This document shows positions 17,582-25,979 of a stretch of DNA of 64,000 nt, one piece after another. Origin of the DNA: Pseudarthrobacter sp. NamE5. GTDB taxonomy: Bacteria; Actinomycetota; Actinomycetes; Actinomycetales; Micrococcaceae. Both the position numbers and the translations under genes were made by a program. Position 1 is the first letter of the stretch. Every line of letters starts with the position of its first letter. Where the stretch lies: assembly GCF_005796225.1 (NCBI RefSeq), contig NZ_VAHO01000004.1, positions 1-64,000 of the forward strand, in the 5' to 3' direction. The notes beneath the pieces are model-generated. The model was not told the origin of the DNA. It worked only from the letters and a program-made list of their open reading frames with translations, and made no database searches.

Positions 17582-20500
17582 GTGCCAGAGCAGCCTAGCC
17601 ACCGTCTACCAGAGGAATTTGGCGGAAACGAGTGGCTCGTTGACGAACTGTACGAGCAGTACCAGCAGGACAAGAACGCCGTGGATGCCAAATGGTGGCC
17701 GCTGTTTGAATCGTTCGAGTCGGGCAACAGTTCTTCTTCCAATGGAAATGCGGCCCGTGCCGCAGCCCACCCTCCCACCAGGGAGATGCCCATCGTGAAT
17801 GCAGCTCCCGCCGCACCGGCACCGTCGCCGGCCCGGGCTCCTGCTGCTCCCCCGGCACCGCCCGCCACCCCGGCCGCGGCCCCGGCGCCCGCGCCGGCAA
17901 AGAAGGCTCCCGCCACCGTGGCCCGCGACGGGGGAAAGAAGACCGGAGCGGAGACGGGATCCCAGCCCATCCCGGCACAGCTGCCCAAGAACGTCAAGGC
18001 ACCCACTGCTCCTGAAGAGGATGTTGTCTCCGTCCTCCGCGGACCCGCCAAGGCGATTGCCACCAACATGGTCACCAGCCTCGAGGTGCCCACCGCCACC
18101 AGCGTCCGCGCCATCCCGGCCAAGCTGCTGATCGACAACCGCGTGGTCATCAACTCGAACCTGGCCCGCGCCCGCGGCGGCAAGGTCTCCTTCACGCACC
18201 TCATCGGCTACGCCGTCATCCGGGCCCTTTCGCAGTTCCCGTCGATGAACGTGTACTACGACGAAGTGGACGGCAAGCCCGTTGCAGTCCAGCCCGCGCA
18301 CGTCAACTTCGGCATCGCCATCGACATGCCCAAGCCGGACGGCACCCGCCTGCTGATGGTGCCGAACATCAAGAAGGCCGAAACCCTCAACTTCTCCGAG
18401 TTCTGGCACACCTACGAGGACCTCATCAAGCGCGCCCGCAACGGCAAGCTGACGGCCGAGGACCACCAGGGCACCACCGTGTCCCTGACGAACCCCGGCG
18501 GCATCGGCACCGTGCACTCAGTGCCGCGCCTGTCCAAGGGCCAGGCTGCCATCATCGGCGTGGGCGCGCTTGACTACCCGGCGGAATTCCAGGGTGCCAG
18601 CGAGAAGATCATCGCCCAGAACGCGATCAGCAAGGTCCTCACCCTGACCTCCACTTACGACCACCGTGTGATCCAGGGCGCCGGCAGCGGTGAGTTCCTG
18701 AAGCTCGTGCACTCGCTGCTGCTGGGTGCGCAAAACTTCTACGACGAGATCTTCGAAGCACTGCGGATCCCCTATGAGCCTGTCCGCTGGAGCGCGGACA
18801 AGCAGGTGGACCCGGCTGATGAGATCAACAAGGTGGCCCGGATCCAGCAGCTGATCCACTCCTACCGTGTCCGTGGACACCTGATGGCGGACACCGATCC
18901 GCTGGAGTACGTGCAGCGCAAGCACCCGGACCTGGACGTCCTCACCTATGGCCTGACCCTGTGGGACCTGGACCGCGAATGGCCCACGGGTGGCTTCGGC
19001 GGCAAGCCCATGTTAAAGTTCCGCGACATCCTGGGAGTCCTTCGCGACGCCTACTGCCGCACCACCGGCATTGAGTACATGCACATCCAGGAGCCGGCCG
19101 AGCGCAAGTGGTTCCAGGACCAGCTGGAACACCCGTACTCGAAGCCCAGCCGTGAAGAGCAGCTGCGTATCGTCTCCAAGCTGAACGCCGCCGAGGCATT
19201 CGAAACGTTCCTGCAGACCAAGTTCGTGGGCCAGAAGCGCTTCTCACTGGAGGGCGGCGAATCCCTGATTCCGCTGCTCGATGCCATCATGTCCGACGCC
19301 GCCGACGACGGCCTGGACGAGGTTGCCATCGGCATGGCACACCGCGGCCGCCTCAACGTACTCACCAACATCGCCGGCAAGACCTACGCCCAGGTCTTCC
19401 GCGAGTTCGAAGGAACCCAGGACCCCCGCTCCGTGCAGGGTTCCGGTGACGTGAAGTACCACCTGGGAACCGAGGGAACCTTCACCTCGGACACCGGCAA
19501 GGAAACCAAGGTCTACCTCGCCGCCAACCCCTCCCACCTCGAGGCCGTGGACCCTGTGCTTGAGGGCATCGTCCGGGCCAAGCAGGACCGGCTGGACCAG
19601 GGCGAATCCTTCCCGGTCCTGCCCATCGTGGTCCACGGTGACGCAGCTTTCGCCGGCCAGGGCGTCGTTGCCGAAACCCTCAACCTGTCCCAGCTGCGCG
19701 GCTACCGTACGGGCGGCACCATCCATATCGTGGTCAACAACCAGGTTGGCTTCACCACTGCTCCCTCATCCTCCCGCTCGTCCACCTACTCGACGGACGT
19801 TGCCAAAATGATCCAGGCACCGGTGTTCCACGTGAACGGCGACGATCCCGAGGCTGTGGTCCGCATTGGCCAGCTCGCCTACGAGTTCCGCCAGCGGTTC
19901 CACAAGGACGTTGTCATCGATATGGTCTGCTACCGCCGCCGCGGGCACAACGAGGGCGACGACCCCTCGATGACCCAGCCGCTGATGTACAACCTCATCG
20001 AGGCCAAGCGCTCGGTCCGCAAGCTGTACACCGAGTCACTGATCGGCCGCGGCGACATCACCGAGGAAGAAGCCGAGCAGCTGCTCCGCGACTACCAGGA
20101 GCGCCTGGAGCGGGTCTTCGCCGAAACCCATGCTGCCCAGACCTCCCCGATTCCGATCGTTACGGCTGACACCGCCGCCGTGTCGGACATCGAACGGCCC
20201 ATGGCGCAGCAGTCGGACTCCGGCAACAGCGCTCCCGTTTCCACCGCCATCTCCGCAGAGACCCTGGCCCGAATCGGCAAGGCCCACGTGGAGATTCCTG
20301 AGGGCTTCACCGTGCACGCCAAGCTCAAGCAGCTGCTTGAGAAGCGTGAACATATGTCCCGTGAAGGCGGCATCGACTGGGGCTTTGGCGAGATCGCAGC
20401 TTTCGGTTCCCTCATCATGGAGGGCGTACCCGTACGTCTCGCCGGGCAGGACTCCCGCCGCGGCACCTTCGTACAGCGCCACGCCGTGTTCCACGACCGC

Positions 20501-21394
20501 GCCAACGGGCAGGAGTGGCTGCCGCTGGGCAACCTCTCCGATGACCAGGCGAAGCTGTGGATCTACGACTCCCTGCTCTCCGAATACGCGGCCATGGGCT
20601 TCGAGTACGGCTACTCCGTGGAGCGGCCGGACGCACTGGTGCTGTGGGAAGCCCAGTTCGGCGACTTCGTCAACGGTGCGCAGACGATCATCGATGAGTT
20701 CATTTCCTCCGCAGAGCAGAAGTGGGGCCAGCGTTCCTCGCTGGTTCTGATGCTGCCCCACGGCTATGAAGGCCAGGGCCCGGACCACTCCTCCGCAAGG
20801 ATCGAGCGGTTCCTGCAGCTGTGTGCCGAAGAGAACATGATCGTGGCCAACCCGACCACGGCGGCTTCGCACTTCCACCTGCTGCGCCGCCAGGCGTACA
20901 GCCGGCCGCGGAAGCCGCTCATCATCTTCACGCCGAAGCAGCTGCTCCGCCTGAAGGCCGCAGCATCGTCGGTAGAGGACTTCACCAGCGGCTCGTTCCG
21001 CCCCGTGATCGGCGAGCACGAGCAGCTGGACGCCAACGCCGTCGAACGCGTGCTGCTGGTCTCCGGCCGCCTGTACTACGACCTCCTGTCCACGCGGCAG
21101 AAAACGGGTGACAAGACCACGGCAATCATCCGCGTGGAGCAGCTCTACCCGCTGCCGCACGAGGAGATCGCAAGGGAACTGGCAAAGTACCCGAACGCCG
21201 AGGTTGTCTGGGCACAGGACGAGCCCGCGAACCAGGGTCCGTGGCCGTTCATTGGTCTGAACCTGCCGGATGCCCTGGACCGCCGGATCCGGCTGGTCTC
21301 CCGCCCTGCTTCGGCTTCCACCGCTGCCGGGTCCATGAAGCGGCATGCTGCTGAGCAGGATGTTCTCCTGAAGCAGGCGTTTGCCCGCAAGTAA
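17582..21394 (+). CDS. kgd: Multifunctional 2-oxoglutarate decarboxylase/dehydrogenase Kgd (SucA/OdhA)
   Basis: A 1270-aa actinobacterial fusion of E2-like and E1 parts of the 2-oxoglutarate dehydrogenase complex (TCA cycle). The N-terminal ~35 residues (LVDELYEQYQQDKNAVDAKW) form the conserved helix that normally starts these proteins. A Pro/Ala/Lys linker follows (to ~residue 105). Next comes the succinyltransferase-type domain (~115-335) with catalytic DHRVIQGAGSGEF, then the ThDP-dependent E1 domain with GMAHRGRLNVL and the ThDP motif region HGDAAFAGQG...NNQVGFTT. There is no lipoyl domain, as expected. I chose GTG at 17582 because it begins the conserved sequence and has GGAAGAGG 10 bp upstream; the frame is open back to 17537. 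Confidence 0.96.
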   Translation: MPEQPSHRLPEEFGGNEWLVDELYEQYQQDKNAVDAKWWPLFESFESGNSSSSNGNAARAAAHPPTREMPIVNAAPAAPAPSPARAPAAPPAPPATPAAAPAPAPAKKAPATVARDGGKKTGAETGSQPIPAQLPKNVKAPTAPEEDVVSVLRGPAKAIATNMVTSLEVPTATSVRAIPAKLLIDNRVVINSNLARARGGKVSFTHLIGYAVIRALSQFPSMNVYYDEVDGKPVAVQPAHVNFGIAIDMPKPDGTRLLMVPNIKKAETLNFSEFWHTYEDLIKRARNGKLTAEDHQGTTVSLTNPGGIGTVHSVPRLSKGQAAIIGVGALDYPAEFQGASEKIIAQNAISKVLTLTSTYDHRVIQGAGSGEFLKLVHSLLLGAQNFYDEIFEALRIPYEPVRWSADKQVDPADEINKVARIQQLIHSYRVRGHLMADTDPLEYVQRKHPDLDVLTYGLTLWDLDREWPTGGFGGKPMLKFRDILGVLRDAYCRTTGIEYMHIQEPAERKWFQDQLEHPYSKPSREEQLRIVSKLNAAEAFETFLQTKFVGQKRFSLEGGESLIPLLDAIMSDAADDGLDEVAIGMAHRGRLNVLTNIAGKTYAQVFREFEGTQDPRSVQGSGDVKYHLGTEGTFTSDTGKETKVYLAANPSHLEAVDPVLEGIVRAKQDRLDQGESFPVLPIVVHGDAAFAGQGVVAETLNLSQLRGYRTGGTIHIVVNNQVGFTTAPSSSRSSTYSTDVAKMIQAPVFHVNGDDPEAVVRIGQLAYEFRQRFHKDVVIDMVCYRRRGHNEGDDPSMTQPLMYNLIEAKRSVRKLYTESLIGRGDITEEEAEQLLRDYQERLERVFAETHAAQTSPIPIVTADTAAVSDIERPMAQQSDSGNSAPVSTAISAETLARIGKAHVEIPEGFTVHAKLKQLLEKREHMSREGGIDWGFGEIAAFGSLIMEGVPVRLAGQDSRRGTFVQRHAVFHDRANGQEWLPLGNLSDDQAKLWIYDSLLSEYAAMGFEYGYSVERPDALVLWEAQFGDFVNGAQTIIDEFISSAEQKWGQRSSLVLMLPHGYEGQGPDHSSARIERFLQLCAEENMIVANPTTAASHFHLLRRQAYSRPRKPLIIFTPKQLLRLKAAASSVEDFTSGSFRPVIGEHEQLDANAVERVLLVSGRLYYDLLSTRQKTGDKTTAIIRVEQLYPLPHEEIARELAKYPNAEVVWAQDEPANQGPWPFIGLNLPDALDRRIRLVSRPASASTAAGSMKRHAAEQDVLLKQAFARK

Positions 21395-21403
21395 GTGCTG
21401 AGG

Positions 21404-21445
21404 CTGCCCGGCCGGATGTCGAAATCCCAGACTCCGGCCGGGCAG
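21404..21445 (+). terminator. Intrinsic terminator of kgd
   Basis: A 13-bp stem (21404-21416 with 21433-21445), 16-nt loop, then TTCTGTTT, starting 9 bp after the kgd stop codon. Confidence 0.8.
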
Positions 21446-21619
21446 TTCTGTTTAATGGAATGCACAGCCCGGATTGGCCGGCACCGCCCGCCGGAAACGG
21501 TCCGGAGATGTCAGCCGGCAGCGTTGACAGGACAGATCACAGCGAACGCACAGCGCCGCTGCGTGGCGAGCACATGCAACCACGGGGCGGCGACAAGGCA
21601 TCGACGTAAAGAGGAACGT

Positions 21620-22219
21620 GTGGAAGACAGGAAACTGCGGATTGCAGCCGTAGGAGATGAACTGCTGGCCGGACTGGGCGATCCCCGGGCCCTCGGCTGG
21701 CTGGGACGCGTCCTGGCCCGCACCCCCAGAGACAGCATGTCCCTGGAAAGCTATGCCCTTCCCTGCCCGCAGGAAGGCACGGAGGGCCTGGCCGCGCGAT
21801 GGCTGGACGAGGCCGGCCGGCGCTTCAGCGACCAGGCCGAAAACCGGCTGGTCATTGGGCTCTCGGGACGGGACGTGGAGTTTGGACTCTCCACCGCCCG
21901 CAGCCGGCTGAACCTGGCCAATATCCTGGACTCTGCCTCACAGAACCGCATTGAAGTCTTCGTCGTGGGTCCGCCGCCCACGCTCGACCCCGCCCAAAAC
22001 CGGCGCCTCGATGAACTCAACACGGCATTCGCCGATGTCACCACCCGCCGCAAGCACCTTTACGTGGACACCTTCTCCCCGTTGCTGCACCACGAACAGT
22101 GGCGCCAGGACCTGGCAGCCAACGGTGGCACGCCGGGGCAGGCCGGCTACGGCCTCATGGCATGGCTGGTGCTCCACCGCGGCTGGTTCCAGTGGTTGGG
22201 CATGGACGTACCCGAATAA
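21620..22219 (+). CDS. GDSL/SGNH-fold protein lacking catalytic residues
   Basis: A 199-aa protein with the layout of a small SGNH/GDSL esterase. Where block I should read GDSL it reads AAVGDELLAGLGDPRALGW, with Glu14 in place of the nucleophilic Ser. Where the C-terminal DGxHP should lie it reads NGGTPGQAGYGLMA, so Asp is replaced by Asn168 and His by Thr171. The fold-supporting parts (VGD start, P-x-x-AGYxLMA end) are kept. Hydrolysis is therefore unlikely; binding or a scaffold role is more plausible. The GTG at 21620 has GAGG 5 bases upstream. It lies between the kgd terminator and the DUF4097 promoter, so it is probably a single-gene unit. Confidence 0.75.
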   Translation: MEDRKLRIAAVGDELLAGLGDPRALGWLGRVLARTPRDSMSLESYALPCPQEGTEGLAARWLDEAGRRFSDQAENRLVIGLSGRDVEFGLSTARSRLNLANILDSASQNRIEVFVVGPPPTLDPAQNRRLDELNTAFADVTTRRKHLYVDTFSPLLHHEQWRQDLAANGGTPGQAGYGLMAWLVLHRGWFQWLGMDVPE

Positions 22220-22223
22220 CCGC

Positions 22224-22289
22224 TATCGCGATATATCTTGACCGCTCATGAGAGCGCAGGTAGCTTGGGAGAACCAACACGATATATCG
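22224..22289 (+). promoter_or_regulatory. Promoter and repeated operators of the DUF4097-padR operon
   Basis: TTGACC (22238-22243), 17-bp spacer, TAGCTT (22261-22266): +1 near 22273. The octamer GATATATC occurs twice: at 22230-22237, touching the -35 and overlapping a 10-bp palindrome TATCGCGATA (22224-22233), and at 22281-22288 within the perfect palindrome CGATATATCG, just after +1. The two sites are 51 bp apart (about five helical turns) and bracket the promoter, a design suited to autorepression by the PadR protein encoded two genes on. Binding is inferred. Confidence 0.65.
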
Positions 22290-22304
22290 CTTTTGGAGGA
22301 TTCC

Positions 22305-23132
22305 ATGCCCGACCAGGAGTGGGCCGTCAGCAGCCCCCAGACCATCGATGTCGACGGCGTGACGCACCTAAAGCTGGGCATGGTGCAGGGCCGGTTCGAC
22401 GTCGTAACGCATCAGGAGCCTGTTGTCCGGATAGAAATATCGGATGTCCACGGGGACCCCGTGGCCGTGTCCCTGAGTGGCGGAAGGCTGGAGATCCGCC
22501 ATCAGTTGCACGGGCCGCAGGGCTGGTTCAAGAACCTCATGGGTACGGTCAACCACAACAGTGAAAACACGGCGGTTATCAGGCTCGCCGTTCCGGCCTC
22601 CATGGATGTGGAGGCGGGAACGGTCAATGGAGATGGACTCGTTTCCGGCGTCACCGGCGACATCCATCTGAACACCGTCTCCGGCTCGGTCAGGGCGGAC
22701 AGCACGGCGGGTGAACTCCACATCAACACGGTCAGCGGGGAAGTCTCGGCCCGGAACCATACCGGCCTCCTGACAGCCAAGAGCGTTTCGGGCGAAGTCA
22801 CGGCATCCGGCCGGCTGAGCAATATCAGGGCCAACACGGTCAGCGGGGATATGAGCTTCGACCTCCTGGGTTTCACCCGGGATTTCGGCGCGAATTCCAT
22901 CTCAGGCGACCTCACCATTCGGCTGCCCCATGACGTCGGCGTTGACATCGTTGCTAAATCCGCCAGTGGTGCTGTTGTCATCGGGGATCAGCGGTACGCC
23001 TTGGCCAACGGGAAAGTGGAAACCATTGCGGGCCCTGACGGGCAGCTTATGCTCGTCCGGACCAACTCGGTTTCCGGCAAGACCTCCATCTTCCACAGGG
23101 CGGTGGCAGGAAACGCAGAAGCAGGATCCTGA
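22305..23132 (+). CDS. DUF4097-family beta-strand repeat protein
   Basis: A 275-aa protein rich in short repeats of the form NTVSGxVxAxxxxGxLxI (HLNTVSGSVRADSTAGELHI, NTVSGEVSARNHTGLLTAKS, NTVSGDMSF, NSISGDLTIRLP), the DUF4097 solenoid expected to form a beta helix. There is no signal peptide or transmembrane segment. The start is ATG 22305 with GGAGGA 5 bp upstream. Its TGA overlaps the padR ATG (TGATG). DUF4097 proteins often lie beside PadR regulators; the biochemical role is not established, and surface adhesin or envelope-stress roles have been proposed by context only. Confidence 0.88.
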   Translation: MPDQEWAVSSPQTIDVDGVTHLKLGMVQGRFDVVTHQEPVVRIEISDVHGDPVAVSLSGGRLEIRHQLHGPQGWFKNLMGTVNHNSENTAVIRLAVPASMDVEAGTVNGDGLVSGVTGDIHLNTVSGSVRADSTAGELHINTVSGEVSARNHTGLLTAKSVSGEVTASGRLSNIRANTVSGDMSFDLLGFTRDFGANSISGDLTIRLPHDVGVDIVAKSASGAVVIGDQRYALANGKVETIAGPDGQLMLVRTNSVSGKTSIFHRAVAGNAEAGS

Positions 23133-23743
23133 TGGCACCGGTTTTCGCCCACGGAGCGCTTCGCCTGTACCTGCTGGCGCTGCTGGAGTCGGGGCCGAAA
23201 CACGGCTACGAACTTATCAAGGCGCTCAAGGAGCGGTTCGGCGGTACATACTCCCCCAGCGCAGGAACCATTTACCCCCGGCTCGGAAAACTTGAGGAGG
23301 AAGGGCTGGTGGCCACGCAGTCCGCCGGCCGCCGCACCAACTACTACATCACTGCATCAGGTCTTGCAGAGCTGAACCGCCGCCGTGATGAACTGGCGGG
23401 CGTCGAGAGCGAGATTTCGGCTTCCGTCCGGCGCCTGGCGGACACCGTGAGGGAGGATATCCGCAGCAATATGAGGGGGCTGCGGGCAAACCTTGCAGCC
23501 ACTGCAGAAGCGGCGAGGGCTACAGCCCGGTCCACGGACCTGACAGTTTCCGGCCAAATGCCGGCACAAAACCAGCGCTCCCTTAAGGAAGCCGAAATGA
23601 TGCTCCAGTCTTTCCGGGACGGTCTAAGGGCTGAACTAAGGCGGCACGCCGGCAAGGAGCCGCTCAGCCCCCTGGCTTTGGAGACAGTCCGGACGGTGCT
23701 GGAACAGGCTGGTATTTCCATCCGCAATTCCCTCAAATCCTAG
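23132..23743 (+). CDS. PadR-family transcriptional regulator
   Basis: A 203-aa PadR/Vtr-type regulator. The N-terminal winged helix (residues ~8-85) has the family pattern LRLYLLALLESGPKHGYELI and SAGTIYPRLGKLEEEGLV, followed by RRTNYYITASGLAEL. A long C-terminal helical part (VRRLADTVREDIRSNMRGLR onwards) probably mediates dimerisation. It is coupled to the DUF4097 gene by a TGATG overlap and is the natural candidate to bind the GATATATC elements upstream of the operon. Confidence 0.9.
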   Translation: MAPVFAHGALRLYLLALLESGPKHGYELIKALKERFGGTYSPSAGTIYPRLGKLEEEGLVATQSAGRRTNYYITASGLAELNRRRDELAGVESEISASVRRLADTVREDIRSNMRGLRANLAATAEAARATARSTDLTVSGQMPAQNQRSLKEAEMMLQSFRDGLRAELRRHAGKEPLSPLALETVRTVLEQAGISIRNSLKS

Positions 23744-23867
23744 GGCCGCGCTTGCCCCTTCCGGGTCCAGGCGCAGGTCATGCAGCTGTTCCTGGTTCGC
23801 GGGCCGCCAGTTGATGTGGGAGACTTGAGGGCAGCTCTTTTGAGTACCAACAGTAAGGAGGCCAGCT

Positions 23868-23942
23868 ATGAGCAAGCGTGCACGCAAGCGTCGTGACCGT
23901 AAGCGTGGCGGCGCGAACCACGGGAAGCGCCCCAACACCTAG
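23868..23942 (+). CDS. Small ribosomal-type protein bL37
   Basis: A 24-aa, extremely basic protein: MSKRARKRRDRKRGG followed by ANHGKRPNT. This matches the pattern known for mycobacterial bL37 (MAKRGRKKRDRK...ANHGKRPN), a small actinobacterial protein of the large ribosomal subunit. A perfect AAGGAGG lies 6 bp before the ATG, and a 20-bp hairpin terminator follows, so this is a complete transcription unit despite its size. The gene is too short for most gene finders. The assignment rests on the residue pattern. Confidence 0.88.
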   Translation: MSKRARKRRDRKRGGANHGKRPNT

Positions 23943-23966
23943 GCAAATGCCAGGGACTACGGTTCA

Positions 23967-24010
23967 AAGGAAGGACCCCGGAAGCCACACGGCTTCCGGG
24001 GTCCTTCCTT
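23967..24010. terminator. Strong bidirectional terminator
   Basis: A perfect 20-bp stem (23967-23986 with 23991-24010) with loop ACAC lies between bL37 and the convergent rsrA. The A/T-rich ends (AAGGAAGG / CCTTCCTT, then ATT) favour termination in both directions. Confidence 0.9.
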
Positions 24011-24049
24011 ATTGTCATACTCAGCTGCGGCCGGCTGGTGCTGCCTTGC

Positions 24050-24310
24050 CTACGCCTCAACGGGGCGGATCGAATGGATCCGGTCAAGAATGGCGTTCTT
24101 CAGGTTCTCCGGAGCCGCCTCCGTGCAGGAGCGCTTAACCAGGTTGCGGATCACGCACTCAAGGTCGTACTGCTCCGTGCATTCCGGGCAGTCATCAAGG
24201 TGGTTCTTGATTTCCGTGATGTCCTCGCGGGTCAAGGCGCCGTCGAGGTACTCGTAGATGCGTTGCATCCGGGTGTCATCGCAATCGCCCAATCCCTGGC
24301 AGTCGCTCAT
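24050..24310 (-). CDS. rsrA: Zinc-binding anti-sigma factor RsrA
   Basis: An 86-aa ZAS-type anti-sigma factor. H37, C41 and C44 ([15 protein letters not shown]) form the HxxxCxxC zinc motif and C10 matches the N-terminal redox Cys of Streptomyces RsrA. Extra Cys occur at 4, 52 and 62. In the reduced state it binds SigR; disulfide stress forms a disulfide, releases zinc and frees the sigma factor. It overlaps sigR by 4 bp (ATGA), so the two are made in step. Confidence 0.95.
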   Translation of the reverse strand: MSDCQGLGDCDDTRMQRIYEYLDGALTREDITEIKNHLDDCPECTEQYDLECVIRNLVKRSCTEAAPENLKNAILDRIHSIRPVEA

Positions 24311-25101
24311 TTCCTGCTCTCCTGTTGTGTGCTTCCTGCCGCCTCCGGTGAATCGACGGCCGTTTTGAAACCGCGTTCCGCGGCGTATTCCCCCAGCATG
24401 TCCCGCAACAATCTCCGGCCGCGGTGGAGCCGGGACATCACTGTGCCGATGGGCGTGTTCATGATGTCTGAGATTTCCTTGTAGGCGAATCCCTCAACAT
24501 CCGCGAAGTACACCGCAAGGCGGAATTCCTCGGGTATGTCCTGGAGTGCCCTTTTGACGTCGGAGTCCGGAAGGTGGTCCAACGCCTCCGCCTCAGCGGA
24601 GCGGAGTCCGCTGGACGTGTGTGACTCGGCCCTGGCCAACTGCCAGTCCTCAATGGTGTCCGAGTTGGACTGCAGCGGCTCGCGCTGACGCTTTCGGTAC
24701 AGGTTGATGTATGTATTAGTCAGGATGCGGTACAGCCACGCCTTGAGGTTGGTCCCGGGCTTGTACTGATGGAACGCAGAGAAAGCCTTGGTGTAGGCCT
24801 CCTGGACGAGGTCCTCGGCATCCGAGGGGTTCCTGGCCATCCGCATCGCCGCCGAGTACAGCTGGTCAACATACTGCATGGCATCCCGTTCGAACCTCAG
24901 GCGGCGCTCTTCCACCGATTCAGTGGAAACGTCCACCAATTCCCCGCCGACTTCTTCAGCAGGGGCGGATGCCGGCGCAGCGGCCGAATCCGCGGCCTCC
25001 CGACCGGAGACGGCGGTACTGTCCGCTGCTTCGGCACTGTCAGTTGCTTCATCGCGGGAAGCCTCATACATGGCCGACACGGCCGGATCCAAGGTGCTCA
25101 T
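24307..25101 (-). CDS. sigR: RNA polymerase sigma factor SigR (SigH), thiol-oxidative stress
   Basis: A 264-aa ECF sigma factor from the ATG at 25101. An acidic Ala/Ser-rich N-terminus (~75 aa) precedes region 2 ([20 protein letters not shown], then [19 protein letters not shown]) and region 4 ([20 protein letters not shown], then [16 protein letters not shown]). Its partner rsrA follows. It directs thioredoxin and mycothiol-system genes in relatives. A -10 TAGACT puts +1 two bases before the ATG. The same frame is open for 83 more codons up to 25350, with a SigR-type promoter above it; a GTG at 25182 could give an isoform 27 residues longer, comparable to Streptomyces SigR'. Confidence 0.93.
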   Translation of the reverse strand: MSTLDPAVSAMYEASRDEATDSAEAADSTAVSGREAADSAAAPASAPAEEVGGELVDVSTESVEERRLRFERDAMQYVDQLYSAAMRMARNPSDAEDLVQEAYTKAFSAFHQYKPGTNLKAWLYRILTNTYINLYRKRQREPLQSNSDTIEDWQLARAESHTSSGLRSAEAEALDHLPDSDVKRALQDIPEEFRLAVYFADVEGFAYKEISDIMNTPIGTVMSRLHRGRRLLRDMLGEYAAERGFKTAVDSPEAAGSTQQESRK

Positions 25102-25109
25102 TGCCTTCA

Positions 25110-25115
25110 AGTCTA
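25110..25115 (-). promoter_or_regulatory. -10 element close to the canonical sigR start
   Basis: TAGACT on the minus strand (25115 to 25110) predicts +1 near 25103, two bases before the ATG at 25101. No convincing -35 is seen. It may be a housekeeping promoter giving a near-leaderless message. Confidence 0.4.
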
Positions 25116-25331
25116 CTGTGAGGCCCCGCGCGGGCGGCGTGTCATAACCCGGAGGTACCGGCCCCAATGAATCCAGTGCCACCGGGCCTGCTGCTTCAAG
25201 TCCGTCCAATACCCGCGCCAAAGGCCCACTCCGCTCTGTATGTCTGCTGACGTGTCCGCGCTTCTGCTGTTGTAGTCGCGGTTCGACCCGCAATTTCCCT
25301 GCGTCCGGCCATTCCGGTATCCGACATCCAT

Positions 25332-25357
25332 AACTGGATGCCTTCGGCAAATATTCC
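25332..25357 (-). promoter_or_regulatory. SigR-type promoter (GGAAT-N18-GTT) upstream of sigR
   Basis: On the minus strand GGAAT (25357-25353), preceded by two further Gs, is followed after exactly 18 bp by GTT (25334-25332). This equals the SigR/SigH consensus GGGAAT-N18-GTT. It lies ~230 bp upstream of the canonical sigR ATG and predicts autoactivation, as in Streptomyces and mycobacteria. Confidence 0.8.
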
Positions 25358-25424
25358 CCAAAAGTGCAAGACTAGAACGGACTCCGCCGCATCAGACGCG
25401 GTTCGTCCACCCAGGAGGAAATTC

Positions 25425-25973
25425 ATGTCCTTGATCCGCACCCTCGCCCGCCCCATGCTGGCCTCGAGTTTTGTTCTCGCCGGCATGGACAAGCTCAAGA
25501 ACGCTGACGACACCGCCCAGCAGCTCTCGCCGCTGCTGCGCAAGGCGGCCGCATCGCTGCCGTTCAAGTCAGACGAGAAAACCCTGGCCCGTGTGATCGG
25601 CGGAACCCAGGTGGGCGCCGGTGTGCTTTTCGGACTGGGCAAGTTCTCAAGGCTGTCAGCCACGCTGCTCACCGTCATTTCCCTGCTCAATACCTTTGTC
25701 GAATGGCGCAGCGCAGACATCAGCAGCAAGGAGGGCCGGGTAAACCGGCGGAACCAGCTCCTTAAGAACCTGTCCCTGAGCGGCGGCGCACTGCTGGCCT
25801 CGGTGGACACTGCCGGCAAGCCCGGGATGGCATGGCGTGCGGAACACCTGGCAGCCGATGCGCGCAGGGGCGCCACCCACCTCGCCGCCGACGTCAGGAA
25901 GACCACCAACAAAAAGCTCCACAAGGCGGACAAGGCCGTACGCCGTGCGGTGGAGCAGGCCACGGGGGCCTAG
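25425..25973 (+). CDS. DoxX-family membrane protein
   Basis: A 182-aa DoxX-like protein with about four hydrophobic segments in residues 1-125 (LARPMLASSFVLAGMDKLKN; LARVIGGTQVGAGVLFGLGK; LSATLLTVISLLNTFVEW). A long basic/amphipathic tail follows (ADVRKTTNKKLHKADKAVRR), probably cytosolic. ATG 25425 has AGGAGGAA 5 bp upstream. DoxX proteins are linked to thiol-redox functions in mycobacteria; being divergent from sigR fits this, but the role here is inferred. It lies 6 bp upstream of aroA and is likely cotranscribed with it. Confidence 0.85.
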   Translation: MSLIRTLARPMLASSFVLAGMDKLKNADDTAQQLSPLLRKAAASLPFKSDEKTLARVIGGTQVGAGVLFGLGKFSRLSATLLTVISLLNTFVEWRSADISSKEGRVNRRNQLLKNLSLSGGALLASVDTAGKPGMAWRAEHLAADARRGATHLAADVRKTTNKKLHKADKAVRRAVEQATGA

Positions 25974-25979
25974 CAGCGA

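Noticed and set aside
20036-21346. Long open frame of 436 codons antisense to kgd
   Set aside because: High-GC shadow of the E1 domain; no domain pattern, and the opposite strand holds an intact enzyme.
8511-25973. Membrane-associated SodA-DoxX-SseA oxidoreductase complex, because sseA and doxX are both here
   Set aside because: The genes are 16 kb apart in separate operons and no sodA is present; proximity alone is not evidence.
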